A stretch of DNA of 64,000 bases from Geomonas oryzae (GTDB lineage Bacteria > Desulfobacterota > Desulfuromonadia > Geobacterales > Geobacteraceae): NCBI RefSeq assembly GCF_004117875.1, contig NZ_RAHW01000005.1, forward strand, positions 372,001 to 436,000. Reading direction: 5' to 3'. This document shows positions 45,450-54,100 of this stretch, piece by piece. Made by a program: the position numbers and the translations under genes. The notes under the pieces were generated by a model that saw only the letters and a list, made by a program, of their open reading frames with translations, was not told the DNA's origin and made no database searches. Position 1 is the stretch's first letter, and every line of letters starts with the position of its first letter.

Positions 45450-46438
45450 GGTCTGAGCACCTGTGGGTCGACGGCATTTGGCTTCACCGACAGCAATGGG
45501 CGCGGATCAATGACTTCCAGGAAGTTCGGCATCTGTACGTTCTTCGCCAAGCGGTGCTTCGCCGCCCAGCGGGTCTCCTCCTCAAGCGCCAGGATCAGGG
45601 CGTGGTCCAAGGCCACGGTGCATGAGCCCTCCCCCCACAACTCGGCAACCAGTGCCGGTGAAAGCTTAAGGTCCGCAAAGACGATGGCCTGGGCCTCCTG
45701 CGGGTGACGCACCGCGAACTCTTCGGCCCGGAGCAGAGCACGCAACATGCGCCGCATCGCCTCCTGGTTGCCGTTCACAAACGAGGAGTGACCTGCAATA
45801 ACGAAAGTCTCGGTATAGATGTGAGGATCGTTCAGCTCCACCCCTTCAGTCCCCATCCTCTCGGCGATGATCTTGCCAGTGGGGTCCCAGGTGGAGACCG
45901 CGTCCACCCTCCCCGAAAGAATGGCCTCCTGCATCTGTTCCGGGGCCAAGTCAACCGGTGTCACCTCATCCATGGCCAGGTGATTGGCGGTCAGGAAAGA
46001 GGAGAGAAATATGTGGGAGGTGGTTCCCTGCGTGAAGGCGATGCGCTTGTTCTTCAGATCTCCTGGGGCGGAGATACCGCTTTTCCTGCGTGCGACGATG
46101 CCGTTTTTCTTGTTCGAGGTATAGATGCTGCCGATCACCGAGAGCTTCTGCCCACCGAGGACGGCGAACATGAGTGGCGTTTCGGCGACGGTGGCGAGAT
46201 CGGCCTTACCATCCAGCACCGCCTGCAACGCCTCCTTGCCGTAGCCGCAGGGCAGCACCTGGACGGCAAGCCCCGCCTCCTTAAAGAACCCCTTGGCGGC
46301 GGCAAGCTGCACCAGCGAGCAGTCGTGCAAGTTGGCCCAGGCCAGACGCAAGGGAATGGGCGGGTGTGCCTCGGGTGGGCGCTGACCTTTGCAGCCCAAA
46401 ACAAGCAGACACAGTATCAGTATCAGCGCGACTCTCAG
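45446..46438 (-). CDS. NMT1/SsuA-type solute-binding lipoprotein, probable CTG start
   Basis: A periplasmic binding protein of the ThiY/SsuA/NMT1 fold (motifs ADLATVAETPLMFAV, KNKRIAFTQGTTSH and VSTWDPTG) with no ABC permease or ATPase nearby. The mature part begins at a lipobox, LVLGC. The only in-frame start that gives a full lipoprotein signal (MRVALILILCLLVLGC) is a CTG at 46438, with AGGAG six bases ahead. A TTG at 46399 would cut off the signal. Overlap with the kinase start suggests the protein delivers ligand information to the kinase rather than to a transporter. The ligand is unknown. Confidence 0.83.
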   Translation of the reverse strand: MRVALILILCLLVLGCKGQRPPEAHPPIPLRLAWANLHDCSLVQLAAAKGFFKEAGLAVQVLPCGYGKEALQAVLDGKADLATVAETPLMFAVLGGQKLSVIGSIYTSNKKNGIVARRKSGISAPGDLKNKRIAFTQGTTSHIFLSSFLTANHLAMDEVTPVDLAPEQMQEAILSGRVDAVSTWDPTGKIIAERMGTEGVELNDPHIYTETFVIAGHSSFVNGNQEAMRRMLRALLRAEEFAVRHPQEAQAIVFADLKLSPALVAELWGEGSCTVALDHALILALEEETRWAAKHRLAKNVQMPNFLEVIDPRPLLSVKPNAVDPQVLRP

Positions 46439-46549
46439 TATCCACTCCTCGTGATCGGCGCATGCTCAGCAAGGCTGCAGGAAGGTTCCCCCCATTCTTT
46501 CACAGGAGGCGGCCGAAAGTGTCTGCACGGTCTCTACAACGTCAAAGAC

Positions 46550-46596
46550 CGGCAAACTACCGGTGAATAATATGACGAGTAGCTAACAAAGTGCAA
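46550..46596 (-). promoter_or_regulatory. Promoter and inverted repeat of the binding-protein operon
   Basis: On the minus strand TTGCAC (46591-46596) and TATTAT (46567-46572) are 18 bp apart. A perfect inverted repeat ACCGG-N7-CCGGT (46550-46566) lies over the predicted transcription start, a good place for a repressor. Confidence 0.55.
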
Positions 46597-46659
46597 TTAA
46601 TTTTAGCACTCCCTGCATCAAATACAGCATATTGAGTAAAATAGCGTCGCTGAACGAAA

Positions 46660-46685
46660 AAAGGGCAGGCCAAAGCCTGCCCTTT
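46660..46685 (-). terminator. Terminator of the AsmA-CHAT-M48 operon
   Basis: A perfect 11-bp stem (AAAGGGCAGGC and complement) with a 4-base loop; on the minus strand CCCTTTTTTCG follows. It lies about 55 bp after the M48 stop. Confidence 0.88.
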
Positions 46686-46739
46686 CTTTGGTGTTTGCCG
46701 CTATCAAAGCATATTTTCATAAACTTTGACAGTCGGCCG

Positions 46740-47630
46740 TCACTTTGTCGTTTTGGAAGCCTTCCCCCCCTTGACGTACTTCGCGAAACGCGCCGGCAGC
46801 TTGGCAAGCGACGCGCGGTCCGGATACTTCTTAAGACCTGCGGCAACCCGCGCCATGCGCTCGTCGAGCGGCGGGTGGGTCGAGAACCAGGAACCGTTCT
46901 TCGCCGCGGTCGCCTCCTGGCGCTTGAGCTTTTCGAGCACGGTCATCATGGCGGAAGGATCGTAGCCGGTACGGTAGGTGGTCTCCAGGGCAGCCTGGTC
47001 CGCCTCGAACTCCATACCCTGGTCGAGCCCCTTGTCGAAGAGGGTCGACTGCATGTCGCCGATCATCGACTCGAACTGCTGCCCCTTGCTCCCCTTCATG
47101 GTCGCCGCGGTGATCGCCGCCGCCCCCTGCAGGAACTGGGCGCGCCTGGTGCTCTTCAGGGCGTGCTTCTCCGCCACGTGCCCGACCTCGTGGGCGAGGA
47201 CCGCCGCGAGTTCCGCCTCGTTGTCCAGGAGGTTCAAAAGCCCCCGGCTGATGAAGACGATGCCGCCGGGTGCGGCGAAGGCGTTTTGCACCGGGTTGTC
47301 CAGCACCACGAAGCGGTACGGGATCGTGGAGCGGCGGCTGTTGCGCGCCACGGCGTTGCCGACCAGGTTCACGTACTTCTGCAGCGCCTCGTTGTTCACC
47401 GGCTTGCCAAAGCGCTGCATGCTGTCGAGGGCGAGGCTCTCGCCGACGGTGCACTCGGTCTGGTAAGTCATCTCCTGCGACGAGGAGAGCACCTGGGTCG
47501 CACCGGAGAGGATCTTCCCCTCCTTGGACTCGGGGTTCATCAGGTTGTTCAGCTTGTCCTGCCATCCGGCGTGGGCCGGCACCGCGGCGAGGCAGGAGAG
47601 AGCCGCAAGGGAAACGATCAGTCTTTTCAT
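46740..47630 (-). CDS. Exported M48-family zinc metalloprotease
   Basis: A 296-residue periplasmic protease of the LoiP/BepA class without the TPR domain. The signal peptide ends AVPAHA, and zinc ligands are His147 and His151 in HEVGH with Glu near 209 in MEFEADQAA. A Pro-rich NPVQNAFAAPGG segment before the motif is typical. The start at 47630 has AAAGGAGG six bases ahead; an ATG two codons earlier abuts that site. It is the last gene of the operon, 12 bp after the SH3 gene. Substrates are unknown; envelope protein quality control is the usual role. Confidence 0.92.
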   Translation of the reverse strand: MKRLIVSLAALSCLAAVPAHAGWQDKLNNLMNPESKEGKILSGATQVLSSSQEMTYQTECTVGESLALDSMQRFGKPVNNEALQKYVNLVGNAVARNSRRSTIPYRFVVLDNPVQNAFAAPGGIVFISRGLLNLLDNEAELAAVLAHEVGHVAEKHALKSTRRAQFLQGAAAITAATMKGSKGQQFESMIGDMQSTLFDKGLDQGMEFEADQAALETTYRTGYDPSAMMTVLEKLKRQEATAAKNGSWFSTHPPLDERMARVAAGLKKYPDRASLAKLPARFAKYVKGGKASKTTK

Positions 47631-47642
47631 GGGCATCCTCCT

Positions 47643-48143
47643 TTAGCGGGCGTACTCGCCGATTTTTCCTTCCTTGAGGAAGGCTTTGACATCTTTGTCG
47701 GAAACCTTGCGGGCGAGGATCCGGTCCAGCTCCTTCTTGAGCCCTTCCGGCGTGCCGTGCTGTTTCGCGTACGCGGCAGTCTCCGGGGAAAGGCCGCGGA
47801 TGCTGCGGGCGCTGTCCGCCTTCGCGGTGTTTATCTGGCTTTGCTGCATGGTGCCGCCGAGAAGTCCGTCGCCGCCACCCACCTCGGCGACCGGCGCCGC
47901 GTCGGCGACCCGCCCCGCGTAGACCCACCCTTCCTTGCCGTCGGCGGTCTGCACCTTGAGCCAGCGCCCCCCGTCCTCGACCAGCGTGAGTTCGGCCCCC
48001 ACCGGCAGGTCCGCCAGGTTCGCAGCACTTACCGACTGCTCGCTCTTCAACGTGGTCCCTTCGCTCACCACCCAGCGCTTTTCGGCGCCGAACGCCGTGG
48101 CCGCCGCCAAAAGGAGCAGGGCGGCGAAAACCGTTTTTTTCAT
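47643..48143 (-). CDS. Exported bacterial SH3-domain protein
   Basis: A 166-residue protein with a signal peptide (MKKTVFAALLLLAAATAFGA) and a bacterial SH3 domain (about 22-85; LPVGAELTLVEDGGRWLKV, GWVYAGRV). The C-terminal half is helical (GLSPETAAYAKQHG) with no known domain. SH3b domains often bind peptidoglycan or protein partners in the periplasm. GGAGG lies five bases ahead of the ATG. It sits between the CHAT and M48 genes, so it may position or inhibit one of these proteases; this is inference. Confidence 0.85.
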   Translation of the reverse strand: MKKTVFAALLLLAAATAFGAEKRWVVSEGTTLKSEQSVSAANLADLPVGAELTLVEDGGRWLKVQTADGKEGWVYAGRVADAAPVAEVGGGDGLLGGTMQQSQINTAKADSARSIRGLSPETAAYAKQHGTPEGLKKELDRILARKVSDKDVKAFLKEGKIGEYAR

Positions 48144-48182
48144 GGTCACCTCCGTTATGGCCGGAATGGCTCCGGCGCTTCG

Positions 48183-51100
48183 TTATTTGTAGTCTCCGGT
48201 CAGTACGAACGCCCCCCAGTAGCCGGGGTGCGGGTAGCGCTTTCTCACGTGCTGCATGGCGAGGCCGAGCGCCTGCGCCTTGTCGGTGCCGGCGTAGTCC
48301 CGGTAGAACTGCTTCATCAGGATGGCGCTCGAGACGTCGGATACGCGCCACAGGCTCGAGACGAGGGCGTGGGTCCCGGCGAAGATGAAGGCGCGGTTCA
48401 TGCCGATCACGTCGTCGCCGCTTTTCACGTCGCCAAGTCCGGTCTGGCAGGCGGAGAGGACCACGAGATCCGCCTTGATGTCGAGCCCGAACACCTCCTC
48501 GGCCTGCAGCCTGCCGTCGTTTCCGGCGTCCTTTGCGAGCCTGATCGAGGAGAAGAGCGGGTTCACCGGGTCGAACTCGCCGTGCGAGGCGAGATGAATG
48601 ATACCGAACCGCGAGATATTCTCACGCACCCAGCTCTCGGTGGCGCGCTCGCGGGTCAGCGTGGTCACGTCCGCGTAGTTCCAGCGCAGCGTCCCCGCCT
48701 CCTTTTCGGCGAAGGGGAGGTCGAGCGAGGCGTTGCCGAGGTCGGGGTTGCCGATGGCCAAGATGCGCAGGTTCTTCGCGGCCTGGCGCCGGGCCAGGGT
48801 GTGGCGGTACACCGAGGCGGCCGGGAGGTGGAAGAGGTTGTGCCGGTCCACCAGGTAATCGCGCCCGTCGTAGAGGGTCGCGAAGGAGAGGTAGTGGAGG
48901 CTGCCGTGCGGCACGATCCCCACCGTGTTCCCCTGCGCGACGCCGGACAAGGGGGCGGAGAGGAGCAACCGGTAGAGCTCCCGGGAGTTATCCTCCAAGG
49001 GCTCCAGGTTCTGCAGCATGCGCCGGTAGGTGGCGATCTTCCCGGAAAGCTCGGCGGCCGGGACCGGGAGTACGAAGAGGCGGCTTCCCTCCCGCTCCAG
49101 GCGCCAGCACAAGAGCCGATCCGGTAGCTGGTAGTAGGAGAGCAGTGTCACGCCGGGCTCCAAAAGCGAGCGAACCTCCGGCACGGTGACCGGCGCCACC
49201 TTGACGAGCGACAACAGTTCCGGGCGGCGCCGTTCGATATCGATCAGAAGGTCCTGGTAGGAGCCGCGCAGCCGCTCGAGCGCCGCCTGGTACATGGAGC
49301 GCTCCGCGGGATTGCCCGCCTGCTGCGCCAACTGCTCCTGTTCGCCGATCTGCTCGCGCAGCCGGTTCTGACGCTCGTACAGATCGCGGTCGGCGCCGCC
49401 GGCAAGCGAGAGGCGCTGACGCCCCAGGATGTCGATCAGGTTCCTGGCGCGTGAGCGCTCGGCGACGGCGAAGGCCTCGTCGTCACGCCCCATTTCCACC
49501 AAAAGACCGACGAGCCCCTGGTAAACGTCCATCTTGTCGGCGAGGAAGCCGTCTTTCAGCTGGTCCAGTTTGATCTCGGCACGCAGCTCCTCGATGGTTG
49601 CGAGCGCGTCGCGGTAGGAGGAGACGGCCCCCTCCCGGTCCCCGGCACCCTCCTTGAGGCGCGCGAGCCCCAGAAGGGCGCGCCAGCGCACCTCGCGCAG
49701 CAGCATGAAATCGGCGAGCTCGAGCGCCTTCTTATAGCTGCTGCCCGCCTCTCCCTTCATGCCGCTCTTGGCACGGGCGTCCCCCAGGGAGAGGTGGATC
49801 TTCGCCTGGTTCACCCGGTCCCCGGTGCCGTCGGCAAGCGTCGCCGCCTCGTCGAGGAGCTTCAGCGCCCCGGCGGGGTCCCCCATCCTGAGGCGGGTCT
49901 GCCCGAGGTTTCTGAGGTCATAGGCGATGGCCCAGCGCGAGCCCAGGGCGCGGTCGATGGCGAGCGCCTCGCCCAGGCTCTCGAGCGCCCCCTGGTAGTC
50001 ACCGGACTCGCGCCGCACGAGGCCCATGTTGTTCAGCGTGGTCGCCCTCTCGTCCCGGCGCGCCTCCAGCTTCCCGGAAAGTTCCAGCGCCTGTTTGAGT
50101 TCCACAAGGGCGCGTTTTGAATCCCCCAGGGTCCACCAGATGAGGCCGCCGGTGTTCTTCGCCATCACCTCTTCCAGAGGCCAGTTTTCCCTTTGCGCGG
50201 CCCGCTCCACCTTTTCGCGCAGATCGAAGGCCTCCTGGTAGCGCCCCTGGAACCAGGCGTTGTTCCCCTGCTCCAGGACGATCCTCATCCGGGTCTTGAG
50301 CGCGGCGTCCCCGATCCTGTCGAGCGCCTCGCGGTAGAGGAGGTCCGCCTCGGTGAAGTTCCCGAGCAGGCGCCGGCAGCGCCCACGTTCCAGGATGGTC
50401 TCGGCCTCGAGCGCCCGGTTGCCGTTTTTCGCGTAGATCTCCTGCGCCTTCGCGTAGTAGCGCTCGGCGGCGGCGAACTCGTTCAGGCGCAGGTCGAGGA
50501 TGCGCCCGAGGTTCCGGTACTGGTCGGCCAGGTTCAGTTCGTCCTTCAACTGGGCGTTCAGCCCCGCGGACTGCTCGAAAAGCGAGCGTGCCGCCGGGTA
50601 GTCCACCGCGTTCTCCATCACGGCGCCGAAGTCGGAGAGCGCCGCGGCCTGCTCCTTCGCCAGGCCCAGGTCCGCGAAGATGGAGACCCCCTCCTTGAGC
50701 GAGGCGGCCGCCTCGGAGAAACGCTCCAGGCGTCCCTGCAGAAGCCCCAGCCTGAAAAGCGCGTCGGCGTGCTCGGCCGAGTAAGGCTTTTCCTTCGCCA
50801 GGCGTTTGACGAGGAGATCGGCGTGGATGACGGCGCGCTCGGTGAGCCCGGCGCCAAAGGCGCTCTCCCGCGCATGGCGGTGCAGGGGAGCGCGCTGTTT
50901 GGCAAGTTCCGGAGTCGCGTCCGCCACGACGAGCGCGTTGTCGAATAGCGCCAGGGCCTGCGCGTAGCGCCCCTCGTTGTGCGCCGTCACCGCGCGCTTC
51001 ACCACGTCGCCAAACTGCTTCTTTGCGAGCTGCGCGCTCTCGGCGGCGTTGCCCCCCCAGTCGCCGATCAGGAGCCAGCCCGGGGGAAGCTCGCGCCTAG

Positions 51101-54100
51101 CCTGGGCGAGCGAGGCGTCCGCGTAGCTTTTCGCGAAGGGGCTGAGATCGGTGCCGCTCCCATCGGAAAGAAGCAGGCTCGGCACCCCGGCGAGCGAGGC
51201 GAGCTGTCCCAGGTAATAGGCCTCCCCCCTCCCGCCGCGCGGGGCCACGACGAGCGAGACCGACTCGCCCCGCGCGAGTGCCAAGAGGTCTCGGCGCGCC
51301 CCGGTGGCGTCCTCGAAGAGGGGCTCGAGCCCCCCTCCCCCGCCGGGACGGGCGGGTACCGTCGGGAGGAGTCCGGCGGCGCCGGGTAGGGTCAGGGTGT
51401 GGGCGTCAGGCAGGCGCTCCGGCAACGCGTCGGGGGAAAGTTTCGCAAAGGGGGGCAGCGACGGCCACACGCCGGCCGGGTCGAGCACCTGCGTCCTGAG
51501 CGGCCTGCGCCCTTCGACGCTCTGCAGAAGCTGGCTCGCGCTCACCCCCCAGGTGAGGACGCGGGCGTCGGCGAAGGCGCCGGGCTCTTCGTAGATGGCG
51601 ACGAGCGCGGGATCGTTCAGTCGCGAGGCGACGGCGGCGCGCGTCATCGTCTCGGCGCGGACACCCTCCTTGCCACCCAGGGTGAAGAGGAGGAAGCGGT
51701 CGCCGGGAAGCGCCACCAGGCGGAGTACGCTCCGTCCCGGGAGACGTTCCAGGAGGTCGATCGCCTCGGCAGGCTGCGGCGTGAGCGCCCGGCAAAGACG
51801 CGGCGCCTTTCCTGAGGCGCACCCCTTGCGGAAGGAGGCAAGGCGGGACCGGAAACCCTCTTCCTTCTCGCCCCCCGGAAGGGCCGCCGACGACGCGGCG
51901 AGGCGCAGCACCCCGGGACCGGCCGCGGCGTAGTACGGGGGAAGGAGCCCCAGGTCCTTGCCGAGCAAGCTGTCCAGAACCGCCTGTTCCTGCTCGCCGC
52001 GCAGCTTGAGATACGCGGGGTCGGCCGGCGCCGGGCCGGAAAGCTCGGCGCGGACCCGGTCCAGCTCTAAAAGATGCGGCGCCGCCTTTTGAAGGAGGGC
52101 GAGCACGGCGGGGTCGTCCATGCCGAGGAGGCTTTTCCCGAGGATCTGGACACGCTCCAGTTCGGAGAGGCGCTCCACGAGGGCGAAACCTTGCTCCGGG
52201 TCCTTCGCGGTCAACGCCTCGATGCGGGGGGCGAAGCGCTCGGTGAGTTCGCCAAGATGCAGGTCGTATTGCGTGGGGGGGAGCCGGTCGAGGAGCTTCA
52301 GCGCCTCGTCGAAGTCGCCAAGTCCGGCGAGCGCGCGCCAGGCCATGGCGCCGTTACCGGCGGCGCGCGCCTCGGCGAGCGCGTCGCGGTAGCCGGTTGC
52401 CGCCGCGTCCGGGAGGCCGAGCGAGGCGAGCGCCGCAGCACGGTTCAGCCGCGCCGCGAGAAGCAGGCCCCCTCCCCTTGCGGGAGGGGGGGACGATGCG
52501 TCCGCCGTCTCAACGCATTTCTGCGCCGTCGGGGGCATCAGGTCCCCTCCCCCGGAGGGGGAGGGACAGGGAGGGGGAAGAGGCGCTGGGGGGAGGAGCG
52601 TCCGCAGCACGCGGTCCCACATCCCGATGGCGCGGTAGACGAGGGCCTGACGGCTGCCGTCGTCGGGACGGCCGGAGGCGAGACGGGCCAGTATGGCGCC
52701 GGCGTCGTTGCCGTAACGGGCCAGCGCATCGGCGGGAAGGGCGCCGCGGTAGGAGTCGGCAAGGGCCGAGACGCGAGCCTGCTCCGCAAGGAACCCGGCC
52801 ACCGTCTCCGGCGCGGCGTCGGCCGGGATGAGCATCCCCCAGTTCACCAGGTTCAGCATGGCGCCGACGGCATTGCCGCTTCGAAGCGCGATCTCGGTCC
52901 CCTTCCGGAACCCTTCCGCCGCCTTGGCGCGGTCGCCGCGCGCGTAGTCGAGCTGCGCGGCACGGTGGCTCAGGAGGCCTACGCCGAAGAGGTCCCCCTC
53001 GGCGAGCTTGTCCGTCTGCGCCGGATAGCGATCCAAGAGCCCCTTGAAGAGTTGCGCCGCAGTCCGGTTGTCACCAAGCTCGGAGGCGATGCGCGCGAGA
53101 TAGCTCTGCGCGAGACGCCGCTCCTGCTCCGTGGAAAATCCGAAGGCAGCCTCGGTGGCGTCCCCCTTGTTCAGGGCGACGTCGGCGCCTATCTTGATCA
53201 GCCCGCCGCCTCGCTTCGGCGCCCCCTTCTTCGCGGAGGGGTAGCGTTCCAGAAGCGTCAGCACCTCTTTGAAGCCGTCCCGGGCCAGCTCGAGGAGCCT
53301 GCGTCGGTCGCCGCCCGAGGCGCTCTCGGACTGGCGGTAGAGGGCGATGCTCGCCGAACGGCGGTTCGCGGCGAGGTTCCCCGTCCTCCCCAGGTCTCGG
53401 TTCAGGCGGTACGCAACGTCGAAACGCTCCGCCGACTCCTTGAAGCGCTCCGCGTCGAAGAGGGCAAGCCCGAGCCGGTCGCTCAGCTTGGCCTGCGTAT
53501 CCACAAGACGCGGCACTGCGTCGAGCTCCCGTTCCACGGCGGCCGCCATGGCGGTCAGTTCCAGGACGTACTTCTCCCCCTGCGGGGTACCGGCACCGGC
53601 AGCGGCGACCAGCTCCTTTTCACGCGAGAGAAGCTTTTTCAGCGCCGCCTCGAACCTCCCCCACGCGGGGGAAGGTGGTGGTTCCACGCGCTCCGCGCCG
53701 ATAACTTCCAGCTCCGCGTTGATCTCGCGCTGCCGGGCGAGCAAACGCTCCAACTCCGGCGAGAGCTTCTCACCGGCGAAGAGGCGTTCGTTCGTCCGGC
53801 GCGTCAGGCGGCCGAACTGCTCGAGCGCCCGCGCCGGGTCGAGCCGGGACTGGGCGAGGGAAAGGGCACGGCCGTACCCTTCGATGGCGGCATCCTTCTC
53901 CCCCACCTGGAACGCGGCCGCTGCGTAGCGCTCGTGGAAGAGAAGCTCGGTCTCCGGGTTGTCGAAGGGGACCTTGGAGGCGAGACGCTGGCGGTAGAAG
54001 CTCCACGCCGTCGCGTTGCGGCCGAGCAAAAAGGCGACGTTGCCGATGTTCAAGGAGAGGTTGGCGGCGTTCTCCGGGTTCACCTCGGGACGGTTCAAAA

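Larger units (their letters stand above)
46439..46739. other. Intergenic region upstream of the binding-protein operon
   Basis: About 300 bp that hold the predicted promoter and operator of the leftward operon (46550-46596) and the terminator of the M48 operon (46660-46685). No gene is supported. Confidence 0.6.

Noticed and set aside
46632-49127. Long plus-strand open frame opposite the M48, SH3 and CHAT genes
   Set aside because: It is antisense to well-supported genes. High-GC codon bias on the real strand keeps other frames open, and there is no ribosome site or family resemblance.
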